Source: Centroberyx gerrardi
Taxonomy: Eukaryota > Chordata > Actinopteri > Beryciformes > Berycidae
NCBI RefSeq assembly: GCF_048128805.1
Contig: NC_135999.1
Coordinates: 23,069,159-23,133,158, forward strand
DNA length: 64,000 nucleotides
Reading direction: 5' to 3'
Positions 40,101 through 50,012 of the stretch are shown one piece after another (positions within the stretch are counted from its first letter, which is position 1; each line of letters begins with the position of its first letter). A model generated the notes under the pieces. It had not been told where the DNA came from and made no database searches. It saw only the letters and a list, made by a program, of their open reading frames with translations. The translations under genes and the position numbers were made by a program.

Positions 40101-41361
40101 TGGAACAAGCATGCTGAGTGCCGCGGATCGATGAACCTCTCTGGCTGTGTGTCTGCGTGCGTGCCTCCACAAATACTTGTGTGCGCATGCTTTCGCATCT
40201 GTGTCCATGTTTGTTTTTGCATATGTTCTGTTTCGTGCTTGCTGCCATGCTCATGAGTTTCTATAATGTCCATATAATGTCCATTTGTGGATGCACACAA
40301 GCCCTCACCTTCCCCTACCTCCCCCTGCATGTGTGAGTGCGCTTTCTTTGCTGTATGCATGATGCACACTCCTCCTCTGACTCCTCACCATGCAGCTTCA
40401 CCCCAATTAAGGAAGCACTGTCCTGATCCAGCAGCTTACACTGGGGCTCCTCTCTCCTCTCCCCATACTAGCAGAGCTCGGTGCCCCGCATAAACCCCGG
40501 CCCAGCCAGACACAGCCTTATTATCCACCACGCCTCTCAGGGCCAGCGGGTGTAGGAAGGCCCACTGGGCTCAGCAGATCCAGCATGTTCAGTCTCTCTG
40601 TCGGTCTGACTGCCTAACTGCCCATTTTCTCCACAGGGCTTTCCCCAAACCTTTACTAACTTTGTAACCTTCTGTTCTTTCTTTTGCTCCACCTTCTTTT
40701 TCTGCTTTCTATTATCCATCATTCATCGGGATGCTATCTCTCTGTCTCTCTGACTTGTTCTCACTCTCCCTGTCTCCCTGTCACTCTTCCATTATCATTT
40801 CACTTAGCACAGCTGATCACTTAGCACGTAGCTGGTGTCCAGGCCTTCCGGTCTCAGTGTCCCACCCTTCCTCTGTCTGGAGTACACACATAGACCCCTC
40901 TTCCCACACTCTCACTGTATGCTGCTGTCAGGAGTATCCTATGTTACTGAATGTATAGGTCACATCCATTGCTTGATTTGGAGTTATTTACTAAAAATGG
41001 CTGATCTGTTTAGTTGCTGTCTTCTAATTTATTACCCTGAAAAAGTTGTAATTTGACTTATTTGGTCTGTTTGGGTTTTTTTTGGCAACAGTCCTATACA
41101 TGCATGCTGTAATTGTCTATGTACAACATCTGCATGGTCTGAGAGCTTTAATACAATAATTAAGACAACAGACATACAGCAGTTGTATCCTTTCATACAG
41201 AGTGTCTCCAGACACACAGGCCACATGTGATTTCAATGATATTAATTGACACACAGTACATCTGTAGTTGTAGTAGTTAATTTCACTTTGCCATCCAGCA
41301 TCATTATATAGAATAATGAATGAACGAGTGCTACTGTTAAAACAGAAGTATAAGAAGTGGG

Positions 41362-41434
<73 letters not shown>

Positions 41435-44400
41435 ACATGGCACAACACATGTGCAATGCGTACATGCATGTGTGCCATAATTGCTGCAAAGGGAAAGGTG
41501 TGTTAGTGGAGAATCTCTCACTGGCTCCTTCTTCCCGTCTTTCTTACTCTCTCTTCACTTCATTCATTCCTGCATCATCTGTCGACCTCCGCTGCCCTCC
41601 AGTGGTTTAAAGAAAAATCACCCCCAAGTTTGAGGTTACACTTGACTCTGTTTACGCGAGAGTGTGATCGTGTGTATGTGTGTATGTGTGTGTGCGCGTG
41701 TGTTGGAAAGAGAAAGGAAAAGAAAGAGAAGCCCATTGTCGGACAACACATAGCTTGCCCCATGCAACCCAGGCTTTTGGATGAAGGCTTTGGTGGGGTT
41801 TGTATAATCCAGATTACAGCAGGTTTGTTAGAGAAGGGGTAAGAGGAATAGAGGGAGGGAGAGAACCCTGTTTATGCAGCCAGTCCCCCCCTGCTGATAT
41901 CAAACGAGGGCTAGGGGGAGGATTGCACGCTGTCCAACTGTTTCTCCTCCGTTCAAAGGGCCCTGTGATCTCTCCCTCTTTCTCTCCCCTCCCTTCGCCG
42001 GGTCTTTCGCTGTGTCTCTCTCTCATAAGCAGAGGGATCAAGAAAATAAAAATCTGTTGGGGACCCCGCATCTGAGATGCTTTGGGGAAGAGAGAGAGAA
42101 GCTAGGGTGCCACAGAAAGGGCAGCGGAGCGAGGCAAGAAGTGGAGAGGTTGGAAACCAGCGAGTGACAGAAAGACGGAGGGCTGTGGCCTGAAGTGCTC
42201 TCTCTGTCTGGGAGATTGGCCTCAAAACCTGAACCATAGCATCTTCTATGAACTTTTGACCTCTTTAAGTATCAATCCTGAACTATTAAACTTTGTTTCA
42301 CTCACTGGAAGACGTGTGCCAGCTACGTTTTTAATGATCGTACAGAGAGATTGATTGGAAAACCATATAGAACACATGCACACAATTTATTTTCCCCAAA
42401 CGTACTGTCTCTGTTTCCCCATCTCCCCTCCCATTTCACACACATATAAGCAAATGAATGAGATCCCTCTCTCCCTATATATCCATTAAGGTAGTTCCCA
42501 GTCCCTTTTCTGTTTCTCTTTATTTCTGTTCTGTTCAAATAAGTTCAATTCATTATGCTTTATTGGTTGACAACAAAGAGTAATATTTCCAGATCATCAA
42601 GATAAAAGACCAGTTTTACCTTAAACACCCCCATGTACATGTGGATGTGCGTGTGTGTGTAATTTAGTACCTTGACAGTGGTTTGCTGCATATTCAGCTA
42701 CTTTCCCCAGCCCCTCCACCCTGCAGTATCATCTTTCATTCTGTCTCAAATACCCATCATAATAACCCCTGTGCTTCCTCTCCCTGTGTGTCCATCAGGT
42801 CTGTGGTTCGACCTGGAGATTTCCTACAGTGGCTCCTTCCTGATGACCCTGGAAACTAAGATGAACCTCATCCGCCTGGGCAAGGAGGGAGAGGGCCTCC
42901 GCGTAGGAGAACTCGGCAAAGAGGGGTAAGACAGCCAAACTCCATCAAACCACACATACTTGTCAGAAAAGAACCAGGATGTCTTTTGTTTGAATATTTA
43001 ACTGAAAAGACTTTTTTCCTTAACACTTGGCGCTAAAGAGTGTATTAGCCACACAAAGAAGTCTGCCACATGCTGTCTCCCTCCCCTCCTCCTGTGTTTT
43101 CTATATCTTCTCTTTCTTTTTTATCTTCACCTTTCTGTTCTCTCCTGTTCCTTCTCTGCCCTCTGGATTCTACCATTACGCGGATGTTAATGGGATCCGT
43201 TTTTGCCCTTGGTGAGTGCTGCTTGACTTGACGTATTCATTTCATCTGTTTCACTCTTAATCTCCATCTTTGTATGTCTATATTTTTGGAGTTGTCAGAT
43301 TTCATTCCACCACCTAATGCTCCCATCTCATTAACTGTTTATTTTCTTAATGTGTTCAGTGTCTGTGTCAGTGTTTGGGTCATTGTCTTTGTCTGTTTCA
43401 TCTCATTCACAACAATGAAGAGGGTCAGAACATGTTTATGCCAGTGTGCATGTTTGTGTATTTACCTTTCAAGGATAGTATGGTTACCAGAAAGTATGTA
43501 GTGACAAGAGAAAAAGCTTAATTTTATAGTTAGGGGTTAAAACATGAGATAGAGTTGAAATCGGGTGAAGTTGAAGTAAATTGAGGGTTATGCATGTAGT
43601 TAGTAAGGGTTAGGATTTAAACAAATTTAAGTCTGTGGAATGTCCTCACAAGCACAGTATAAGTGTGTGTGTGTGTGTGTATGTCTGTGTATGTGTGTGT
43701 GTGTGTGTGTGCCTGTACTACCTTGGGTGTGTTTGTCCTCATGAGACCGAGTCTCACATCAAGGCACATCTGAAGAGTCAACAGTGTCTGTATATAATCT
43801 GCTAATTTGTGCCGATTTCCATTTCACTACAGTCTGTGGCTCTAATGAGGACTGTGTCTCATGAGAACTCATGAGTGTTGTGGATGAGATAGTGACCAGC
43901 GGTTTTGTTTAGACCGACTTACTGAATTCTTTCTCAAAACAGTCGGCTTCTCAGCGGTCTGCAGCTTGTGTGCATGTGTGCAGACAGGGGTGTGCATGTG
44001 TATATCTCATTGACTGTGTCTTTACATCACCTGTGTATATGGTTTTGTAGGTACAGTACAATAGTAATCACAGGCTGAGTGCAGTGAAGCCCCACTGAAC
44101 CATGTGCATGTGTTTTTGTGTCCAGATACAGGCCACGGTCTTACTGCCTGGCTGACAGTGATGAGGAGTCCTCCAGCGCCGGCTCGTCAGATGAGGAAGA
44201 CACCTCAGAGCTCACAAATGACTCTCCTGGAGCAGAGGGGTGAGAACATGTTTATGCACATTTATTATTCAGATTTCTGTGTGCTCACTGTAATCAGCTC
44301 CTCCATAAACAACAAATATCTGTTACCAGTGTTGGTTGTAAACTCTATTTCCTAATAACAGTGGTTCTCAACCTATGATCAGGACCCCCAAAGGGTAGGA

Positions 44401-46809
44401 GGTGATTTTGGGGGGAGGGTTGCAAGAAGATTTATGGAATCTGAAAAAAATATATTCCTGTATTACAAATTCAAATCTTTTTGATAAATTCCTTTTTTTA
44501 AAGTCTTTCTTCCAATAATTAATCAAGCAAAAATAACATGAAAAGAGAAATTAAAAAGCCTGAAATGAGAAAATAAAGTTCATTTTGTGAGGTGAAAAGG
44601 TCACCCCCTGTCCTGAAGGCCTTAAAGTGAAAATTAAGTACTGATTGAAGTTTAGTTTAATTAAAATGAGAGACAGATAACATGACTCTCTGCCAACAAT
44701 TGTACAATACTTGATTAGGAAGGAAGTCATTAAATCACTTCATCAGTTCATCAGTTTTTCCACCAGCACAACACAATCCATCCATCTGTCTGGCAGAATT
44801 AAGCATTAGAATCATTTTTCATTGAAGTGTAAAACTAAATCCATATACTTGGCTTTGACCCTAACCCTCCTTTCAATGAATATAGCTTGGTTGGAGGCCA
44901 CAAACACAGCAAGATCATGCGCTTTGTGGACAAGATCACCAAATCCAAATACTTCCAGAAGGCCACAGAGACAGAATTCATCAAGAAGAAGATGGAGGAG
45001 GTGTCCAACACGCCCCTCCTGCTCACTGTGGAGGTCCAGGAACTCCAAGGCACGCTGGCCGTCAACATACCCCCTCCCCCCACCGACAGGATATGGTACG
45101 TGGAGTTCCCCTCATCAGGACAAATTGTCTTATTGCTGTGTAATCTGTGGAATGCTGCAGTGCCACAATTTCCATGTCTGTCGCAATAACTATTTATTAT
45201 ATCTTCCTCAAAGCTGGTGTTTTCCCCACTGATGGGAAAACACAGCGGACTCTATCCTCAAAAATATAACTATGTTACAAGCAAAGGTCTTAAAGATCCA
45301 GCAATGATTTCAACTCGGTCAGGAAAAGTTTGATGTTGATTTCTAACACATTCATGACATCATTTTTTTTTTTTCAGTTTTTGATGGTTAGCTGGTACAA
45401 AGCCTGTAGGACTGAGTGAGAGCCGAACCTTCCACTGCATAACAATATTTCTATCTTTGGGGAACAAATATTGGAACTTCGGCACCCAGCAACAACGACA
45501 GCACAGAGATTTTGGCTAGTTTGGGAAGTAGCTGGCTGACTATTGTCTGTCAGACTATGGGGCACCTCATTAACTATGCATGCTGTCCACCGATCACAGC
45601 ATTCATTAAAACCTGGGTGTAGGTGACATCATTTACACCAGGAAGTAGAGTGGAATTCTAGTTTTTCAAAGGGTGTTAGTCAAATTTCCACAATGCTCAC
45701 AGTTATAATAATTTAGGTAACTTCACATTAACAGGTCCTTAATTATCCCATGAAATTGAGAAATGCTATTCTCATTTAACTGGATTTTTAAGATGACTCA
45801 TGAATTCAAGAGTAATCTATAATGGGCTTTCCTAACATGTCAACAATAATTTTGTTGCAAGAAGCATACATTTTTTTCAAGTGGTGAAAGGATATCTGCA
45901 TGCAGAGCAGCTGGAGATAACTTTATAATATAATTGCATTGTTTTGCTGAGGAAATTGAACACGGCGTGGATTCAAGGAAATAGTAAATGATTTTCATCT
46001 GTGAGTGTTTTGAGTAACGTGGAGCTCCTTTTATGGTCTCGTGTGTCTTTGTTCGATGTGCCGGTGCCCCCTGCTGGTGACTAAGCATATTCTTTGATGC
46101 TACCATATGTTCATTCGTCAACTGTGAGTAATGTTTGTGAGTAAATTGTTGATCCTTCTCTGTGGCAGGTATGGCTTTAGGACTCCGCCTCACCTGGAAC
46201 TGAAGGCCCGACCTAAACTGGGAGAAAGAGAAGTCACTCTGGCTCATGTTACAGACTGGATAGAGAAAAAACTGAACCAGGAATTCCAGGTATGGATAGA
46301 CATTACATTTTACTGTTTTTGTACATTTTAGACATTTAGCTGTTTGCAATGAATTCAACAGTAGAGTAAGATTCAGTTCCTAAATCGGCAACATTACAAC
46401 CAACCTACAGTAAGAAATGTGAAGGTCCCTAACAATATTCCTATGACCCAAGAATGATTATATAAGAGAGAATTGTTGGGAAGAGAAATAAAAGGTTGTT
46501 TTTTTTAAACAGTTGCAAGATCCAAATTATTTTATCCTTTTTGTTTTTTGGTGTTACCGCTTCTGGTTCATATCCCAGAAGCATTGCATATGTCAAGAGT
46601 TATAAAAATGTGTTAAACCACTCACTAACTCCCCCATCATTCTTTCTCTTCTGTATTAGAAAGTCTTTGTAATGCCAAACATGGACGATGTGTGGCTGAC
46701 TATCATGCATTCTGCCATGGACCCGCGCACGGCCGGCGGACCCTTAGCCGGCTCCACGGGCGAGCCAGAGCCTTCCCAACAGGAGAGAGGCGCCGCCAGC
46801 CAGCCATGA
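29075..46809 (+). CDS. tex2: TEX2, ER-anchored PH and SMP-domain lipid-transfer protein (11 coding exons)
   Basis: Coding exons: 29075-30631, 32805-33005, 33413-33758, 34011-34246, 34942-35100, 36112-36211, 42799-42925, 44126-44239, 44886-45095, 46169-46289, 46660-46809. Phases join cleanly to 3321 nt, 1106 aa plus stop (human about 1130 aa). Residues 1-440 are Ser-rich and disordered, with a Glu run at 47-54 and the TEX2 blocks VQRSLSKDTI, RHRHLMKTLVKSLS and RLSEAIYEPLQLLSKI. Residues about 444-490 form a hydrophobic membrane hairpin. A split PH-type region follows (about 515-770; SVYVRLEGSILRLSKP, KRVWNKKYPICIELG, LYLFGRTGREKEEWFR). The SMP domain runs from about 796 (VAWVNAALGRVFWDFLGEPYW) to about 1085 (EREVTLAHVTDWIEKKL, VFVMPNMDDVW). 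SMP proteins of this type (yeast Nvj2 relative) move lipids at contacts between the ER and endolysosomes. The first ATG in the exon beginning at 29050 is used. The intron after 36211 has a GC donor; all others are GT-AG. Confidence 0.96.
30632..32804. other. tex2 intron after the large first coding exon
   Basis: GT-AG intron of 2.2 kb. It contains a T-rich tract at about 31490-31520 and AT-rich sequence. Open frames here, such as 31459-31731, are short and unconserved. No nested gene or full transposable element recognised. Confidence 0.7.
34386..34554. mobile_element. hAT (Charlie-type) remnant, right end
   Basis: Ends GGTGAGAACCACTG at 34554, the inverse of a classical CAGTGGTTCTCACC hAT terminus, preceded by GGGGTCATGAGCC-type sequence. 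The left terminus is missing, so the start is approximate. Lies in the tex2 intron between exons ending 34246 and starting 34942. Confidence 0.6.
36212..36217 (+). other. tex2: Non-canonical GC splice donor in tex2
   Basis: The exon ends CACCAAG at 36211 and the intron begins GCAAGA. The split Gly codon (G + GT) is completed by the exon at 42799, restoring the conserved DHQGLW junction of TEX2 proteins. No GT within a few bases would keep this sequence. AAG followed by GCAAG fits the known GC-AG donor consensus, and the acceptor at 42798 is a normal CAG. Confidence 0.85.
37139..37181. repeat. (GT)n microsatellite
   Basis: About 21 uninterrupted GT units, in the tex2 intron with the GC donor. 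Confidence 0.97.
41365..41433. repeat. Long (GT)n microsatellite
   Basis: About 34 uninterrupted GT units, the longest dinucleotide array in the window. Likely polymorphic in length. Confidence 0.98.
43662..43711. repeat. Interrupted (GT)n microsatellite
   Basis: GT-rich run with ATGTCTGTGTAT interruptions inside the tex2 intron between 42925 and 44126. The rest of that intron shows no feature. Confidence 0.9.
44359..44640 (+). mobile_element. hAT (Charlie-type) remnant, left end
   Basis: Starts with CAGTGGTTCTCAACC, the classical hAT-Charlie-like terminus, followed by ATGATCAGGACCCCCAAAGG. No opposite terminus is visible before the next tex2 exon at 44886, so the end given is approximate. 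No transposase frame. Confidence 0.6.
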
Positions 46810-49030
46810 AGAATTGTTTACAGTATTTCCTAGAGCTTGTGAAGTCTCAAAATGGGAACTGGAGCCAAAGTCGATAGGTCAGACGCTACTGTAATACAAA
46901 CACATTCCCATAGCAGGAGGGGTATCTCACTTGCCATAGAGGAGACCATATGAATTTTAAAGGAACACAGTAGAGTTAACCAAGGAAAACACTAAAGACA
47001 AACTATTTGCTGCTCTGTTCAGTACTTTTTATCGTGCCAGATGAAAAGGAAATTTCTCTTTGAAGGATTATAACAACCTATTGAATAGGGACTGATATGT
47101 GAAAAGAGAGTTAGGTTTGGCTCAGATGGGGGTGGGTTAAGCTAATGAGGGGATATATAAAGTACATAATGTCCTATGAACACATTAGTATGGCATAAGC
47201 ATTCACCTGATACCTTACAGCCTGCAGACGTCAGAGTTTCTGTTGAGGAGAGAATGAGATGAAACGGCATGTAGACTGGCACACTGATCTGACGAGCGAA
47301 TGATGGGCAGCGTGCACAACGGTAGCAGAATGTCATGGGGATATTTGAGTCCTTTTTTTATTATAATAATGCTGTGAGTGGAGAGTTTTGGTAGTATTGT
47401 TGAAATTAGGGGTGTTTCATTGTGAATGACTACTAGAAGAAGAGTTAATTATCTGCAAAAAGTGTATTGGAAAAGCTCAGATACTTGATGTTCTGTTTAT
47501 TTAGAGGACGCTGTGTCCTTACGTTGGCGGGCTTTGATCAGGTGTAAATTAACAGTATTCATTTGTGCTGTGACAACACACCCTAAAACCCCTCTGACTT
47601 GCCAAGACCCCTCTTTTTATGCCAATGACAACCTTATCCATGTCTGTTTGGAGCTACAGTAACTAAAAAAATGTCCTCCCTCTCTCCAGCCTCTGGAAGC
47701 CAATGTCAAAAAGTAAACATACATTATCTAGGCAAAGTGTCTTCACTTCACCATGTAAATTCCATGCTAATTACAAATACATGGACACAATAAGTGCAAT
47801 GATAGAAATGCTATATAGGCTATGATCTTGTAAAGATACTATATTGAAGTATATGTCTGAGAAGAAGTAAGTACGAGGCCTCTAACACCTCTATTGAATG
47901 TACGGATGGATGTTTTTTGGTGAATTGTTTTTGATGTATGGAAACAGTTTTTACCCAGTCACATTTTGATTGGGGTATGCAAATTATTGCACAAATACAA
48001 AGTGAAAGTAGACATTTTCTTTTTGGTTAGTTTTCTTGTGATAAACACTATCTCATCTAACAGGTATCTTTTTGCAGATGTGCTGTTCAATCATTGTTTT
48101 GTCACTATTCGTGAAGTACCAGGTGGTGTATTAATTTATGCGTTACTGTCATTTATGCTTATGAATTTTGTAGGAAGTGCATTTAAATGGCCAACTGCAA
48201 CATTTGTCAATGCTTTGAAATGAGTCTATTCACCATATGTTCAATGACACTTAAATGTAATTTAACAACACTTAGATGAAGTTATGGTACATACCGCATA
48301 GCAGAACATTCATTGCAAAAACACATAGTCCTATCAACTGGTTCCTTAGCTTTTTATCTGTATCATATTTCTAATTCTAACCAAAGTCTTTTGATTAGGC
48401 CTACAGTGCCAGATCTCTCTCTGCTCTAAAGTACATATCCCTTATTGATATAGCATTGTGAGATAATATTTGCAAATGCACAATAATATCTGCATTGACA
48501 TGTTTACAGGAATGCATATGTTGTTTTCATTTATTGCTTTCTTCTTAGGATACTAAAGCACTGTAACACATCATTGATTTATTTCTATGCTTGTCTTTCC
48601 CTTTTTACCTTGGTTATGTGTTTATTTTCTTTAAGTATTTGTGAAAGACTACATCAGGTGGATTAAGGTTGTGTTTTTTGTCTACTTCTCTGGAATAAAC
48701 AGAATGAAATAAGATTTTTGAGGATATATGAAGATCATGTCTGTTTTTGTGAAATGTTGATGATTTTTGAATATTGCCATGTAATTTTAAGGCCAAATTC
48801 AGTGATTATGTATATCTGCCTCTTATTTATAGAGCAAAATAAATCTCTGTAAATGAAAGCCTTTTTACTTTTGCAAATGTTTATTTCGCAGGCCTTTTTC
48901 TCATCTGAAGATGACTCTCTTATATACATTTTGTATTCTGAATTGTAATGCAATTATGTGGTACAAATGGAAAAATCTCGCTTGCTTTGTAATTATTTGC
49001 TCTTGATTGAAATAAAGATTTTCTTTTCTA
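46810..49030 (+). other. tex2: tex2 3' UTR
   Basis: About 2.2 kb of AT-rich sequence after the tex2 stop with no splice-compatible downstream coding exon. Potential poly(A) signals are AATAAA at 48694, 48838 and 49011. The last is followed within about 20 nt by a T-rich and then GT-rich stretch and is the best end point. Several signals suggest alternative 3' ends. The UTR length is an inference from the signals. Confidence 0.65.
49011..49016 (+). terminator. tex2: Poly(A) signal AATAAA, probable tex2 distal site
   Basis: Canonical hexamer with a downstream TTTTCTTTTCTAG element. The most distal of three hexamers in the tex2 3' region (others at 48694-48699 and 48838-48843). Confidence 0.65.
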
Positions 49031-49582
49031 GTGAACCTTTGTCAGGCAGGTGTTTTTTAGTCTAGCAGCTGCACTACCCTTCACAATCTACACTAATGAG
49101 TAACCATGCCTTCAAGTACCGTCGGAAATACAAGAATTATGAGTTAAGCGTATATGAACGACCCAACAAATGGTAAAGACCACGAGGTGATATTTACCTT
49201 ACAACTTAACAAATAGTATTGTTGTATGTGTCTACTTTAACAATTTGTTCAACTTTTAGTCGTCATGCATTTTGTTTTTAATAAATTAAGATATCAAGTA
49301 GATGGGTGACGTGGATTTCCTCCTCTTCACTCTGCCACTGCAGCACAAAGCAGCACTGCGCCATTTGATTCCTGAAATAAAACATCAGCCACCAAAAAAC
49401 TGTTTTTGTTATGGGGATCGTTTTATTGTTTCCAACCAAAAGCACTTGAATGTTTGACAAGTCGTATTTACAACGCCACACCTGTCTTTGAAGGACCGTA
49501 CGAGGAGCCCCTGAAGGGAGCATCTACTGATCTACTGCCGCAAACCTAAGCCCCTCCCCTTTCACCAACTCGGAAGTTTACG

Positions 49583-49595
49583 GTTGCCTAGCAAC
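49583..49595 (+). promoter_or_regulatory. ccdc40: RFX X-box in the ccdc40 promoter
   Basis: GTTGCC, one spacer base T, then AGCAAC: an exact fit to the X-box consensus GTNRCC-N(0-3)-RGYAAC bound by RFX factors, the standard driver of ciliary genes. It lies about 37 bp upstream of the donor of the first untranslated ccdc40 exon. The match is seen directly; RFX control is inferred from knowledge of ciliary genes. Confidence 0.85.
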
Positions 49596-49632
49596 ACTCG
49601 GACGCTTGTTAGTTATTCTGATATTGATAGTG
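49596..49632 (+). other. ccdc40: Untranslated first exon of ccdc40 (3' part)
   Basis: Ends at a consensus donor (AGTG then GTGAGTTT at 49633), matched by the acceptor TTTCTTTCAG at 49933 ahead of the start-codon exon. The transcription start cannot be placed from sequence, so the left boundary is only the X-box edge. The leader intron is about 300 bp and contains several AACGTTAG motifs. Confidence 0.6.
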
Positions 49633-49946
49633 GTGAGTTTCTATTTGATTCTGACGATTATGTCCGCAAAGAAAATGACCGCGTTTCTTTTTTTCAAAAT
49701 GAAAGAAAACTAGATAAGTACTTGAACGTGTGTAGTTTGTATATTTATCAGTTGTACATTTCTTATTTGTTTAACATAGCTGTCCGATATTAACGTTAGC
49801 TGATCTGTTAACGCCGGCTAGCTAGGTTAGCTGTTTCGATTTCCAGCTAACGTTAGGTTAACGCTAACGTTAAAATGTCATGAAAAGTGTGGACACTGAC
49901 AGCAGTAACGTTATCTCTTTCCCTTTCTTTCAGGACTGAAGAACAA

Positions 49947-49970
49947 ATGGAGAATAGAGAGCTAAATTAG
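49947..49970 (+). other. ccdc40: Short upstream ORF in the ccdc40 leader
   Basis: ATG followed by six codons and a TAG (MENRELN), 42 nt before the main ATG at 50013. Its context, CAAATGGAGAAT, is nearly the same as that of the true start (CCAATGGAGAAT). It could reduce translation, but this is untested. Confidence 0.7.
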
Positions 49971-50012
49971 GTTGTTTGAACCATTAAAGCAGCCTGGTCC
50001 ATCTCAGGTCCA

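Larger units (their letters stand above)
36218..42790. other. Large tex2 intron (6.6 kb): microsatellites and unique sequence
   Basis: Holds (GT)n at 37139-37181, a longer (GT)n at 41365-41433, several short CA runs (near 35375, 36395, 36560, 37350), and a small GCTAA-repetitive patch at about 38140-38240. Open frames over these tracts are compositional. No gene, RNA gene or complete mobile element recognised. Confidence 0.7.
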
